Notes under the pieces: model-generated
What the model was told of the DNA's origin: nothing
What the model saw: the letters and a program-made list of their open reading frames with translations, nothing else
Databases searched by the model: none
In this document: positions 1 through 12,639 of the stretch, one piece after another
How positions within the stretch are numbered: position 1 is the stretch's first letter
How the letters are laid out: every line of letters starts with the position of its first letter
NCBI GenBank assembly: GCA_963971285.1
Contig: OZ020253.1
Span: forward strand, 15,760,528 to 15,824,527
Direction of reading: 5' to 3'
DNA length: 64,000 bases
DNA from: Astropecten irregularis
Lineage: Eukaryota > Echinodermata > Asteroidea > Paxillosida > Astropectinidae
Program-made: the position numbers and the translations under genes

Positions 1-549
1 TAACAATAAGTTTTACTGAACCTCATAAATATTCATGACCTATAGTCGAATCCCAATTGGTCAATTCACCATCACGTGCCAGTGGATATTTTTGCTGATC
101 ACCAGCGAGTAGGCCGGGGAACTGTTACACATGTAACATCTCTCTGCGCATGTAACATCTCACTGGGCATCCTAGGTAAAGTTTGCAGCGCATGTGCATG
201 AGCCTCGACCTACATGAAGTTAATGGCGGCTCACGAACACGAACATTTTGCTGCATTTACTGATACTGATCTCTACGAAATTGTGAATATTTATGAGGTA
301 TAGTAAAATAAATATGACATGGTTTATTTCGGGTGAACAGTCGATTCTAGCTTTCCTTTTTCTGTTACAACTATTTGAAGGTACCGTAGGATTTTTCTAG
401 GATTCAGGGCTTCAGATCCCGGACACCATGTTGGACATGAGGTCGCTTGCCCAAATATCCAGGCTGTCTGAATTAGTGACGGATAATCAGTGCAAACTCA
501 TTTCGTTGATGTTTTTATTTTGGTCTGGTTTTTGATTTTATGTTGACAG
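1..549. other. USP24 intron sequence (upstream exon not certain)
   Basis: No convincing coding exon is visible here. It should be the intron preceding the first recognised USP24 exon at 550. One stretch after a possible acceptor near 400 reads open for about 40 codons, but it lacks a good donor and I cannot match it to USP24. Confidence 0.5.
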
Positions 550-3500
550 TACCTTCCTCCCGTCGATGGTCGATCGCCCAGCAAGTACGTGGGCCTCAAG
601 AACGGAGGAGCTACGTGCTACATGAACTCTGTCATCCAGCAGTTGTATATGACCCCAGGAATCCGAGAGGTATTGTGAAGTAAATGTCCCCCGCCCTCTC
701 TGCCCATACCACTGCACCAAATCAACCTGTGGTTTATTTCACCAAACTCATCGTAACTTACTGTCAATCCTAGGACTTTATGACGCGCTGCAGTCCTGCG
801 CAAGATAGGCTCCCTGCCCTGCGATTGGTTATCCTTCGTAACTTGTGTTATCATTGACCGATCGTAGGGCTTCATAAAAAAGACCCTAGATGGTGCGTGC
901 TGTACCGAAATTTGCCAAACATGAAAGAATGGAAGAATGAACTTCACTTGGTTGTTTTAGGATGTTTGACAAAAGCCGTATCCTCTTTGAGTGATCCACC
1001 ATGTACTGTTCTCAGGTTGCAGCATTGCTGTGAGTATCAATGAAATGATCCTTGGGATATAGTGGTATGTGAGTGGTTTCATGGCTTCTGACTGCCAAAT
1101 GAACAAAGATAATGGACTATTAGGGACACCTAATCACTGTTGGTGATTCACTGACAAACGTTCCAGGGTCTCCTGAAGGACAGCAATCTGGAGGAGGATG
1201 AGGACAGCGTCTTCTACCAGATGCAGACGGTCTTCGGCCACCTGATGGAGAGCCGGCTACAGTACTACGAGCCCGAGAGGTTCTGGCGGGTCTTCAAGCT
1301 CTGGGGTCAGCCAGTCAACATCCGGGAGCAGCAGGATGCCTTTGAGTTCTTCACCAATCTCACTGACCAGCTGGACGAGTACCTCAAGGTCAGTCTATCT
1401 GTTTTTTTCTTCATCTGTCATCACTTTGACCTTCTCTCAGTCTTTTGTGCCCACTACTAGTTTGGGAGGAATTTTGAAGGACATTTTGGAGGTAATTTTG
1501 AAGGTAATTTTGAAGGTATTTTGAAAGGAAATTTTGGAGGTAATTTTGGAGGTAATTTTGGAGGTAATTAGTGAAGGTAATTTTGGAGGTAATTTTGAAG
1601 GTATTTTGGAAGGAAATTTTGGAGGTAATTTTGGAGGTAATTAGTGAAGGTAATTTTGGAGGTAACTAGTGAAGGTAATTTTGGAGGTATTTTTGAAGGT
1701 CATTTTGGAGGTCATTTTGGAGGTATTTTTGGAGGTCATTTTGGAGGTCATTTTTGGAGGTATTTTTTGAAGGTCATTTTGGAGGTCATTTTGAAGGTAA
1801 TTTTGAAGGTAATTTTGAAGGTAACTTTGGAGGTCATTTTGAAGGTATTTTTGAAGGACATTTTGAAGGTAATTTTGAAGGTAATTTTGAAGGTAATTTT
1901 GAATGTAATTTTGGAGGTCATTTTGTTGGTATTTTTTAAGGACATTTTGGAGGTAATTGTGGGGGTAATTTTGGAAGTAAGTTTCCGTTTTTGAATACAC
2001 CTTGTCATTATCGTCTCTCTTTAATTTTTCTTGTCACCAAGCAGAAGAACAAGCAGAAGGAAGTCTTCAAGTCCAAGTTTCAGGGCGTCTTCTCAGACCA
2101 AAAGATCTGCGAGGATTGTCCGCACAGGTAAGGAGCTTATTTGTGTCCCTCAGGTGTTAAAGATACTATCATACTTTGGTTTTTGTCAAAGAAATGCAGA
2201 TTCATGGGCAAAAATATCAAGGAAGACACATTAACAGTCATCTGTGAAAATTTCAGTCCCATACGGTACCCACTTTTTGAGAAAACAGTGTGAAAAACAG
2301 CCACAGTATTTCTTAAGTATTTTCTCTTTTATTTTTGATCTTTTTGGGGGGGACAATAAAAGTTTATAATTGAACCCCACCTTCCAGACAATACAATACA
2401 TTTCATTAGGGGTTGTTGTGGCTGACAGCCTGGGGCCAATTTCATAGAGCTGCTTAAGCACCAACATTTGCTTAAGCACCTAAAAAACCTCGGTAAATAA
2501 AATCAGTATGGCGGCCAAAACTCCTTGTGGATGTTATGCTCAGCAAACAATGGCTGAATACAAGTCAAATGCATTAAACATCACTTGAAAATTTGGTGGT
2601 AAGCCTGTTTGATCAAGGAAGAATTTTCATGCTTTATCAATTTTGTTTGTGCTTAAGGAGCTCTATGAAAATGGCCCCTGATTCTTTGACTGAGGCTTTT
2701 AATGCTGAAGCAAGCTCCATTAAGAAATTACCACCCAGAGGTCAAGTTCTCAAACTTTTCAGAGAAAAGAAATTTGTAGCACGTCCATTGTCGGGTTGGC
2801 GTTACTTTAAGACCGGTGTTTTTTGTCTCTCGCTCCAGGTTTGAGAGAGAGGAGGAATTCTTTGCACTGAATCTGACCGTAAAGAGTCACAATCTGGAGT
2901 CGTCGTTGGACCAGTTTGTCCGGGGGGAGCTCCTGGACGGGGACAATGCCTACTTCTGCGAGAAGTGCAATGAGAAGGTGAGTAGGCGCTTTTTTTCTTT
3001 GAGTAGTGATGTGAGAGATGAAGACCTAATATCCTGTGATTGTCAGTGTTGTACATATTGGCTCTGCCTTGCTTTAAGACAATGTTAATAGTATGGTTGT
3101 GGAGATTGTAGGCTTTACCTGGGGCCAATTTCATGGAACTGTTAAACACAAAAATTTGCTTAGCACAAAATGTCTTTCTCATTAAAAAAATACCACCAAA
3201 TTCCATTTGATAATCATGGTCATCGAACAACAGCCAAAGAACAATCACAAGTGATACACAACACATGGAAATTTGGCTTTTAATCCTGTTTTTATTATTA
3301 AGACAGAAATTTCATGGTTAGCAAATATTTTTGTGCTAAGCAGGGCCCCTGTACACAATCTACATCCCTCTGGTTCTCTGACCTCTGTGGAATTCTCTGC
3401 CTTCTTTCATCACAGAGGAACACCATCAAGAGAATGTGCATTAAGACACTACCTCCCGTATTGGTCATACAACTCAAAAGGTTTGACTATGACTGGGAAG

Positions 3501-6500
3501 CTGGCAGGGCCCTGAAATTTGACGACTACTTCAAGGTGAGACCATCCTAAGGCCAGTTTAGTTCATTTCCAACAAATATTCCATAACGTGGGGTTTTCTA
3601 TATACTCTGATTGATACGTAGACCATTGTTGGGTAATCTATTTCACCATAGGTCATTTGAATAGACTGATCCGACGGCACGATATACTGTCCGCCATTAC
3701 TGGAGTGTCCCCGCTTGCCTTTTGTCCAACAACAAATGAATTTACGATCCGCCCCACTTTATGATTGCAGGGTGTATGTCCCATGATTAGGGGATGTACA
3801 CCCTGCAGTATAGAGTGCGGCGGACGTAAATTCTTTTGCTGCCGGACAAAATACGGGCGGGGACACACCAGTAATGACAAGTGTTTCCTACCTCCATGGT
3901 CGGCACCGTCGGATCGGTGTATACTCTGATTGATACATAGACCATTGTTGGGGGTAATCTATTTCACCATGGGTCAGTTGAATAGATTCTGATGTGGTAT
4001 TTTATTTGGGAATTTTGCTTGGCAGCAGTTTCCCTTGAGGTTATTTTCATGATTATATTGATTCAAAAAGCCGTATCCTCTTTGAGTGATCCCCCATGTA
4101 CTGCTTCTTAGGTTGCAGCATTGCTAATGCTGTGCGTATCTTCAATGATCCTTGGGATATGTGTGTGGTCTCGTGGCTTCTGACTGCCAAACGAACAAAG
4201 ATAATTGACTATTCAGAACACCAATTCTAAAAAGAAAACGGGTACCAGACTATTTTGAAACGGTTTTATTGCACCACTACGAAAGAAGGACAGATGCACC
4301 GTGAATAAGGCCTATTCTGGAGGTCCCGCTCCAGTCAATTTTACTTCCTTCCCCTTTTCATTTTCAAGGCTGTAAAGTAATAATAAAAGGCAGAAACTTG
4401 TAATAAAGATAGCTAATATCCTGTTAAACAGTTTCCCTGGGTGTTGGACATGGAGCCATACACAGTCAAAGGCATGGCACGGCAGGAGGAGAGTCAGGGA
4501 CCAGACAATGCTGCGGCCGGGTCACCAGACTGCAGCAGCACCAGCAAGCAGACACTGTCCGAAGATCTGTATCATCTGGTTGGGATCATCGTCCACAGCG
4601 GTCAAGCTAATGCCGGTCACTACTACTCATTCATTAAGGACAGATGGTGGGTTAGCGGGATATTATTGGGCCAATTTCATAGACCTGCTTAAGCACCTAC
4701 ATTTTTAAAAATTATTTGAGGTCCGACAAATTGCCGTCATTTTGTTCGACAAAATGTATTCTTTACTACACACTTTTTGTTGAGTTTACTTTTGTTTCTT
4801 ATGTACAAGGCTATTCTTTTATCTTTAGCCATGGTCAAGCGGTGTTTATATTTTCATTGTAATTCTGACTCTCGATGCCCTGGCTGAGAGGAAATGTACA
4901 TTTTGGGCCTTTTTCATAACCAAAGTTCAACAGAGAGAGGTGCTTTCAGTGGTTGAGAGTGTGCAAAGCTTTGCAAAGCTCATGAAACATTGAGTGCGTG
5001 CACGTTGGTGCTTGGCCGTTGCTATGGTGGGCGTGGCCTACTGGATCGGTATATTGACCAACTTCGTGGTGTTCAACACATTGTGTCACCCGTCACGTCA
5101 CAAATAAATTAATTCATGAATTTCATCGTTGGCTTTTATTCTTGCTGTTTCCAGGGGAACGACCATGACCAATAACACAAAAGGCAAATGGTTCCGCTTC
5201 AACGACACCTTGGTGGACGAGATCGACTTGTCCGAGTCAAACCTGGAAGCAGAGTGTTTCGGCGGCAATTACAAACCAAAGATATTTGAACCCAGCGGCA
5301 GTGAGTTCCATCCATTCTATCATTAAATAATAATCTATTCATTTATTGATTTTTGTAGTGGAAACCTTAGGAACCATATATTTTCATTTTTAGTGAAAAT
5401 CCACCGCAGGGCCAGTTTTGAAGGAATAGCATTTGATTGGTTTAATGTGGCCCTATTTCATGGGTCTGCTTTTGTGGAATTCTTTACTTATGATCCTGAT
5501 TCTTCACTATTTTCTTCTTTGCTATTCCGAAAATCTTGCTTTCAAATTCCATGAAATAGATTTCACGCAAGCAGTGCCCGTAAGCACAAAAATAGGCCGT
5601 AATGGATTCCATGAAATTGGCCCAGATTATCAATCACACTCATTTCTGGAAACCCATCACTACATTGTCCGTTTTTTCCCTCTTATTTTGTCGTTTCCCA
5701 GGCTCTTACTCCTCAGAGTCTCGACTGCGGTACTGGAATGGCTACATGCTGTTCTATGAGAGGTTAGAAGGGGCAGTGACACCCATCGGTCCGGCTGGCA
5801 AGATACCGACCGGTGCTAATCGGGTCACGCTTCTCAAACAAGACAGTGAAGGAGAAATACATGTGTGAGTAGCAAGCAATGATCTCATAATGAACTGGAC
5901 TTGTTTTTTTTTCTGGAGGTTTCACCAAACCGATGGGTAAATGAAAAATTTGCAAAATATAAATACCTGTGTCCAGACTTTCGACTCGGGTAACTTAACC
6001 GTTTATGCGCTGAAGAATTACCGAGCTGACAATACTAGGCTCATGAGGGTACTCAGCTCGCACTGTCCGCACTTGGCTTTTTGTCTCAGGTAAAGTGTCT
6101 CAGGAATTCTTGTAAAGATCCTGCTAGGATCGAAACATGTCAGGTTTACAGCAGTTTATTACTTGTATAGTTTAAAAAACTGTAATTTCTTTTACTTTTG
6201 GAAACCAAAGCTTGGAGCCAGTGAGTTCTCCAGAGCTCTCGCCGCACCATGACGGTGACCGCCTTAGTGAGCTTACAGCCCTAGTGCGGAAGGGTGAACA
6301 CCGTGGAATGTTTGTAGACCGCATGCCTCCCAGCATCCAAAGAGTCATACGTGACAACAATCTGCAATTCCTGCGAAACCGAGCCATCTACAATACTGAT
6401 TACTTCAACTTCGTCCGTAGCCTTGCATCTTGCAATACGGTGAGTGCATCAAACTCTTTGACACTTTTGCTAGCTTCGATTTCAATTTTTTTTCCAATTT

Positions 6501-9500
6501 CCATGACTGATTATTGCACCATAAAATTTGGGTTTTTTTTGGTTTAGTATTTTTTTTTACAAATATGTAAAAAAAACTTTTAGCCTATTTGTAATGTGCA
6601 GGTTTGTGCAAATCACTGCTATTCTAACACTTTATGGCTCATGGCTCATGTCACATTAGAGGTAATACTATGGTGATTTGATGAGTCGTAAATCTTTGTG
6701 AAATCCAGCCGACATTTTGTTCTCATCATTGAAGTTTTGTCTTTCCTCCACTTGTCTTCTTCAGTCTTTCACGCTTAGCAGTCAGTACGACTCTTGTGCC
6801 ATTACGAGTCTTCAGCTTGCCTTCCAGTTTCTCTTCAACAACTACTTCCGAACCAAGAAGAAACTGAGGTCAGTTCCTTGATTGAGGTCGTGGGGTCGGG
6901 CTCTGAGCTCCATGAAAATCACTTTGGCATCGTCTGTGCTAATATTGCAGTGAAATGCTATATAATTAGCAGTGTTGGTGTTAAGGTTTGCCTTATTGTT
7001 CAGGAAGAGAAACTCTAATACTGGTCAGTGGCCCTGCCACTGAAAAGCCTGGGCATGTGTGGGCATTGCCTGGCCTCTTGGGCTTCAATAATCCCTACCC
7101 TTGAACTATCAATGACAAACCGCATTCTAACCCCCATCCTAGTTTCTTTGTTTGTCTTAATATTCTGTGAAACATTTTTATGTTTTTGTCAAGGCACATT
7201 ATAAATACCAAGTGGAACGCCACTGTAAACAAATACCACTATACCGAACAATATACCAAACATTATCCCTGGCTCCCTGTTTTTGTGTATAAACCACGCC
7301 AAGTGCTGAAGCACTGGCAGCTTAAAATCACTATAACGAATGGTCACTGGTAACAGACGAAAAAGAAATGTTTCAATCCTGAACCGTTGTTTTTCTTTGG
7401 TGTGATTTTGTTCAACTTGCAGATGTGATGTTGGCGAATGGTGCGGCTGTATTGAACAACTACTCGCTCATAGCAGAGAGGCATCTACCTGGGCCCTGAA
7501 CTGTATGGTCAGCCCTCAGGGCCAGACCTACATCAAGTAAGTCCTGGACCGGACCCGATTAGGGGCCAATTTCATAAAGCTTCGCAACGCGTCGCAACAA
7601 AGAAGCGAAGAATTTTTGGTAGCAGTAATGGATTCCATGAAATTGGGCCCTGGACAAAATTATCGAGTTTGGTTCTTCTCAGAAACACAACCTCTTCCAA
7701 TAAAGAGTTCTTCACATGATGTATCCGCAAATCTTTCTACTCAATTCTCATCTCCACCAATTATTATGTAAAATCTCAAGTCCTATTTCAAAAACGTTTT
7801 GATCCACAAATTTCATACTATCATACTCTGGTAGCAGAACCCTCTATAGATTTACTTGTACGTGTTACTTACTGGGTATAAAGATGGTGATGGTAAAAAC
7901 ATACCATTACAATTTTTCGGTCTGAAATGCTGTGTTTATGCAGAAAAGTGTAATACCAGTGACCAGTGAACTATTTTGATCTTTGGAATAACAGCGAAAA
8001 GATTTTTGAAATACCATGGGCATTTTTCACTGTTCTCTCAAAAAGTGGCCACCGTATGGGACTGAAATTTTCACAGATGACTGTTACTGTATCTGTCTTG
8101 ATATTTTTGCCCACGAATCTGCATTTCTTTGACAAAAACCAAAGTATGATGTTACCTTTAACATATCTTGGGATTTTTTTGTCGTTTAGGCAATTTCTTC
8201 TGGAGTGTCCCACCCAAGAGGTTCGCATGGCCTTCACACGCATCATGCAGTATATCCTCAGACGGTTCGTCCATTTCAACCTGTCGGGGGCGACTAGTTC
8301 CCCGCCTCTGGACAGCCTTATTGAATACCTGCTATCACTGCTGGACAAAGAGGTGCCAGACCATTGCAAGACCTGCCAGCAGTATTTCTGGCTGCTTAGT
8401 TTCTATTTAGACACGGTAAGAGATTGTATTTTGTGTTTCTTTTCCTTAAATGATAATGAAAATGAACTTGGTCGGGAGATCGTCAGCATCCTTCGCTGTC
8501 TTTGAGAGACCATTTGTGTAACTCGGGGTGGAAATGATATGGTCGGGAGATAGATAATATCCTATATCTTTGGAAGATTTCTGTTTTGGTATGCTACTAT
8601 GATGTATGATTATGATGTTACTCGTTAAAGTAAAGCGTTGTCATTTCTGTTCTCTGCAAATAGGACATTTCCTGCTGCTCACATCTCTTTGCCAAGTCTG
8701 CTGTGCGGAGGGTCATCAGGTTTCTACTGGGACCACACAGTCCTCAGAATGAAGAGGTATGTCTTCACTGGCGGAAGTATGGTAACAGTAAATGTTTCAC
8801 AATTTTCTGAAGTAACAAACTCTACGTAAAGACTTAAAAAGCGTTGACGAAACAAACAAATAATTGGTAATTCACAACACTGTCAAAATACGCTGTCACT
8901 CAACAGTTTATTAGAGTGCTTGGGTCAATTTCACGAGGCCCTGCGATCGATCGTAACTCGAGTTACGAAGGATAACCCATCGTAGGAGGCCTGGTCTCTC
9001 CTGAGGACGACTAGAGCACACTAGACAAAACGTCAAGAATCCACTCTCATTGGTCCTTTTCAGGACCACACATATTCCTACGTGGTGTCTCCGCAAGTCT
9101 TACTCATTCTAGATCAAATGTCCAAAAGCTGAAGGAAAATAATTTGTTTTGTCCATCTTTAGGATGTCCAGACTCGAAGATGGACGTCGCTACAGACCAG
9201 GGAATTTACCTACCTACATACGATGCTGGCCGTCATGGTGCTCTACTGCGATGTCTCCAAGTTCAGGACAGTCGGTGAGTTGGCTCTCTCCGTCAAACAC
9301 TTGAACCATTCAAAATCCATGGAAATTTTTTTTTAGTTTCAATAATTTTCAGATTTTCAAAGGACCTGGGACTGGAGGGCCGAAGGACTGTAAAAAAATT
9401 GATTATTTCCTCAGATCCGCTGATTTCCTCGTTTTTCTCATCACACTCATGTCATTGAAAATAGAAAAAAAAACTGCACAAAGTCTTGTAAAGATTGGAA

Positions 9501-12500
9501 TTTCCTCGTTTTTAGTTAAAGGTACTATCATAATTTGATAGCGTACCGAAACAGAAATGTTCACAGATTTACCTATAACTTACAGGGTATAAAGATGGTG
9601 ATGGTAGAAACATACCGTTTCACATGCCACTACTGTCTTGTACTGCGATTGTTTGCCTTAGGTCAAACCTTACTATAGTGCATGGACTATGTAGGACTGC
9701 TGCTCTGTTACGTTTATTGACATTAACTTTTTGAATCATCTTCCCTCTACTCTGATGATGTCATCAGATCAAGGGGATTACCCAGCTAGGCAGAGGACTC
9801 TCATGGTGCCTACAGACCAGCCCCTTCCTATGCCCAGCGACATGCAAGAGATCCTGTTTGGCACTGAGGGTATCAAGTACATCAGGGAGGTGAGTTTGGG
9901 AGTAGGTGTGGTGAGCCACACCCATGTTGGCTGCACTCCTTTTGTTATTTGCACGGAGGCCACACCCATTGGTGTTCCGCGTTGCCCTTTGACTGAGCTT
10001 TTTGGCAATATTCTTTGAGCCACACCCAGTGTGGGTTCCTCATTGCCCTTTGACTGACCTTTGGTTGTGTGCTTGGAGCCACACCCATGTTGGGTTCCTT
10101 TTTGCCCTTTTACTGACCTTTTCTGGTCATTTGCTTGGAAGCCACACCCATTTTGTTCCCTTTTTGTTCCCTTTTTGTAGCCCTGTAATTTTGATGAGAA
10201 TCATGTTGACACACCTGGATAAAAGTTAGGGGGATATAGCCACGCCCTTTTATGCTCTGCGCTGTGGTGCCACACTCACGGCTCTGTATTTCAATCTTCT
10301 TTTCAGCAGGGCTCTTTGGTCCTGTGCTTTGTGACCACACCTCCTATGTGTCACTGAGTAGTTGTTTCTTTTCAGCCAAGTAGCCATCTCCTTGCAGCTT
10401 TTTTAATATGTATTAATAAACACCCCCATCGTCTCCTGATGGGGACTAGAGCAGGCTAGTCGAAATGTTGAGACCTTACGAGAAGTGCGATCGAAATAGA
10501 AGTGCAAAAGTACCAACGATTCTTACTTGGTGTTTCCACAAACCGATCCAAACATTGTATTGGTACATGTAGCTTTGTCCTGTTTGCCCTGCTGTCTAGC
10601 CATACCACAATGATACAATGACTTAATGCTATCAGACCGTAGAACACTCAGCTGCTTGCTATGTGCTGAGATTTGAAGACAAGTTGTAGCACTGAAGATT
10701 CTTCCTTGACTGACCGTTTCATTCATATTGCCATATCTCTCTCTCTCTCTCTCTGTCGGACAGGTCATTCTGATGTTCCGTGAGGTACCCGCAGTGACCA
10801 CAGCATTACTAGACATGCTGCTGCATTGCTGCTACTGCAACGACACGTTCACACTTTCAGTCATGATGATGATCCACGTAAGAACAAAAATTGAAGCCGG
10901 CCTTTCTGAATTAGCTTCTAAATTATAGATTTCCTGTTCTCCAGTCTGCTTGTTCAGTTATCATGGTTATCTTCTTCAACGTTTGCCTGATATCCTTTCT
11001 CCCGATTGGTCGATTTCAGGGTCAGGTGTCGTCCGCCCCGACCAATGAGCTGAAGCAGATCTTCATCTTACTGCTGGAGCTGTTGATGATGGAAGACCCC
11101 CTACAGAGCCAGCGCTTGAAGCTAGCCGTGGAGGGCAACGATAGCAATGGCCTCCTGGGTGAGTTCTGTTGGGATGGGGACCTGGGCTTCTCAATCAGTC
11201 GGTCAGGAATTCTTCCCAGAACCTTTGTCCCTGAACCTTCAAAATCTTTGCGTGACCTCAAATTCCGCCTAGAACCTTCGAATTCTATGAATGACATAAA
11301 ATTCCTCCTAGAAGCCTGACATTCTGTGATTTGAACCCTTGAAAACTTCCCAGGACTTCTGAAGTTTCCCAACAATTGTTGAATCCTCTCAAGGACCTTG
11401 ACATTTTTTTGACCTTTAAATTCCATCTCAAGTCCTCAAATTCATCCTGAATTCTTCCTAGGGCACTGGATTCTTCCCCGGACCTTTTCAATTTGTTTCT
11501 CCTCTAAAATTGTTTCTCCTTTGATTTCCTTGTGGAACCTTTGCATTCTTCCAAGACCTGCTGAACTTTTTCCAGGACCTCCAAACTTATCCTGCAATTG
11601 AATTTCTTTATCTCTGAATTCTTCCCAGCAACTTATGGTTGCATAATCTTGAAGTCCAATCAGTTTGTTTGTCAACATCCCACTTTATTCCTTTTTCTTG
11701 GTACACAGAGATCATTCGTAACTGCACATCCACGGACAGCCGTCGGTCATACCAGTGTATCAAGTTTCTGGTCCACTTGTCCAACAAGTGTCCCCTGGCC
11801 AAGGAGTACCTGATGACCATATCAGTCCGGTGGCAATGGGCCGTCAACTGGCTCAAGAAAAAGGTATAAACAGTCAAGTTTGATAATGGTTCTTCTTAGA
11901 ACATTGTGCATTATGCTGGAAGTGGGCCTTCTATGTGCCTTGTCTTGATGGCATTCAGATCAGATTTGCAGTTAGAGACAGCTTATCGGAGGATGTCAGA
12001 AGCCCCTATCTGATTCTGTCTTCTTTCCTCTCGCCCCAAGATGTATAAACATTTCCTGATGTCACAGAGAGTATCCTAGGAGCTTTGATTGATCTGATTT
12101 TGTTTCTTTCCTAAACATTCAAAGTCTTTCCAGAATCTCTGTATTCTGTTCAGGAAACTCAAAACTTTTTCGCGGAACCTTTGACTTCAAGTGTCCAGAA
12201 AAATGTGGACAAACTTTGTCCACATTTTGTTCATGTCAATTAGAATTCCATATCGGATGCATGATCTTGTTTCTAAGAGACTGTCTGTCAGATATTTCAG
12301 GAGTCTGTATTTGGTTGTGTTTTTCTCTCTTGTTAGATGAGCGAACACTATTGGACGTCACAGAATGCCTCCAATGAGTCTAGCACCAGCCGGTCCTTCC
12401 AGCGCACCATGAGCGCACAGGACACCCTGGCCGAGGCCACCGCCCTCCTGGACGAGCTCAACACGCGGGATGAGGAGGAAGAGGAGGAGGAGGAATACAT

Positions 12501-12639
12501 CGAGGGCGACTCCAACACCAAGATGGAGATCAACGGGTCCTCGGAAGGCTCAGAGGTCAATGGAAACGAAGACAGCTCGGAGTCGTCCAAGACCCTCGTT
12601 CAGGATGACGTGGGCGACTTGGATGACATTGACACATAG
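550..12639 (+). CDS. USP24: Ubiquitin carboxyl-terminal hydrolase 24 (USP24), 3' part, 19 exons
   Basis: USP24 is a large cysteine protease that removes ubiquitin from substrates. The exons by splice site and phase are 550-669, 1167-1388, 2045-2127, 2839-2977, 3416-3535, 4432-4646, 5155-5300, 5702-5864, 6211-6439, 6765-6868, 7423-7536, 8190-8415, 8664-8756, 9163-9274, 9768-9889, 10764-10877, 11020-11158, 11709-11863 and 12337-12639. They total 2919 nt, that is 972 codons plus TAG, with every junction in phase. The Cys box reads NGGATCYMN, with the catalytic Cys codon at 616-618. The His box reads [10 protein letters not shown], with His at 4618-4620. A zinc ribbon is formed by CEDCPHR and CEKCNEK. 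Phrases such as [22 protein letters not shown] and the C-terminal DLDDID match vertebrate USP24 rather than USP9X. The 5' half of this roughly 2600-residue family lies outside the window. The acidic Glu run near 12470-12500 is in the variable tail. Confidence 0.95.
730..880. repeat. Diverged MITE, family A
   Basis: This ~150-bp inverted-repeat element lies in USP24 intron 1. It shares the order 'ATTTCACCAAACTCATCG ... GGTTATCCTTCGTAAC ... GATCGTAGGGCTTC' with copies at 8931, 15347, 30676 and 49590. The ends are decayed. Confidence 0.6.
969..1131. repeat. SINE-tail fragment, copy 1
   Basis: About 160 bp here is near-identical to 4066-4223, from AAAGCCGTATCCTCTTTGAG to GACTATTAGGGACACC. The last part (GACTGCCAAACGAACAAAGATAA) is also found reversed next to the tRNA-like SINE head at 20645-20715, so it looks like the body of that SINE. 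Confidence 0.6.
1468..1981. repeat. 12-bp minisatellite in USP24 intron 2
   Basis: Some 40 tandem copies of a degenerate 12-mer (GGAGGTAATTTT / GAAGGTCATTTT) fill the intron between 1389 and 2044. Because 12 is a multiple of 3 and the unit lacks stops in several frames, long repetitive open frames appear on both strands; they are not genes. Confidence 0.9.
2156..2345 (+). repeat. Family C MITE fragment
   Basis: The stretch matches the left half of the ~360-bp family C element (ATCATACTTTGGTTTTTGTC, then a GGGCAAAAATATCAAGG block and the CAGTCCCATACGG block). The right half is missing. Confidence 0.7.
2432..2679. mobile_element. Family B MITE (GGGGCCAATTTCATAGAGCT ends)
   Basis: It begins GGGGCCAATTTCATAGAGC and ends in the inverse GCTCTATGAAAATGGCCCC. 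Both ends carry a GCTTAAGCA motif. Related copies are at 3121, 5447, 7562, 44735 and 52150. No coding capacity is seen. Confidence 0.8.
3121..3350. mobile_element. Family B MITE
   Basis: Starts GGGGCCAATTTCATGGAACT and ends GTGCTAAGCAGGGCCCC. The internal block ACAATCACAAGTGATACACA recurs at 39065 and, reversed, at 52165-52195. Confidence 0.75.
3599..3988. mobile_element. ~250-bp MITE between 70-bp direct repeats
   Basis: The inner element 3668-3916 has inverted ends GATCCGACGG / CCGTCGGATC and a largely palindromic body. It is flanked by ~70-bp direct copies (3599-3667 and 3919-3988) starting TATACTCTGATTGATAC, far longer than a normal target-site duplication. It lies in the USP24 intron between the exons ending 3535 and starting 4432. 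Confidence 0.75.
4066..4223. repeat. SINE-tail fragment, copy 2
   Basis: This is the second copy of the 969-1131 sequence, about 85-90% identical by eye, in the same USP24 gene. Confidence 0.6.
5447..5623. mobile_element. Family B-like MITE
   Basis: Ends GGCCCTATTTCATGGG and CCATGAAATTGGCC are inverted. It lies within the USP24 intron 5301-5701. Confidence 0.6.
7562..7651. mobile_element. Short MITE with family B ends
   Basis: The 90-bp element starts GGGGCCAATTTCATAAAGC, contains CAACGCGTCGCAAC and ends CCATGAAATTGGGCCC. The internal ACGCGTCGCA links it to the element at 43899. Confidence 0.65.
7815..8162 (-). mobile_element. Family C MITE (TTAA-type)
   Basis: This is a nearly full copy in reverse orientation, ending GTATGATGTTACCTTTAA, about 28 bp before the USP24 exon at 8190. 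It sits so close to the acceptor that it supplies part of the 3' end of the intron. Confidence 0.75.
8931..8997. repeat. Half copy of family A MITE
   Basis: It reads GGGTCAATTTCACGAGGCCC, then CGATCGATCGTAACTCGAG and GGATAACCCATCGTAGG; the other half is absent. It is followed at 8997-9036 by a degenerate relative of the CTGATGA...GAAAC motif seen at 10431 and 30405. Confidence 0.6.
9527..9640 (-). repeat. Family C MITE fragment
   Basis: Contains GTACTATCATAATTTGATAG and GGTATAAAGATGGTGATGGT, which are the terminal blocks of family C; the rest is missing. Confidence 0.55.
9913..10190. repeat. ~60-bp minisatellite in USP24 intron
   Basis: GCCACACCC recurs at about 9914, 9957, 10019, 10078 and 10141, followed each time by a GTTCC...TTGCCCTTT...CTGACCTTT block. 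There are about five units of 45-62 bp just downstream of the exon ending 9889. Confidence 0.8.
10431..10474 (+). other. Hammerhead-like motif, copy 1
   Basis: The order is GTCTC, CTGATGG, GACTAG, AGCAGG, CTAGTC, GAAAT, GTT, GAGAC. The outer GTCTC/GAGAC and inner GACTAG/CTAGTC pair perfectly. The core has a G in place of the last A of CTGATGA. A cleaner copy is at 30405. Confidence 0.35.
11190..11640. repeat. Degenerate CCT/TTC-rich intron repeat
   Basis: Loose repeats of 'CTTC-CAGAACCTTTGA-TTC' fill the intron between exons ending 11158 and starting 11709. Reading frames on the minus strand here are repetitive and not genes. Confidence 0.6.

Noticed and set aside
403-510. Possible USP24 exon upstream of 550
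   Set aside because: It is open after a TTTTTCTAG acceptor, but no good donor follows in frame and I could not match the product to the family.
1641-2008. Four overlapping repetitive frames on both strands
   Set aside because: Products of the 12-bp minisatellite.
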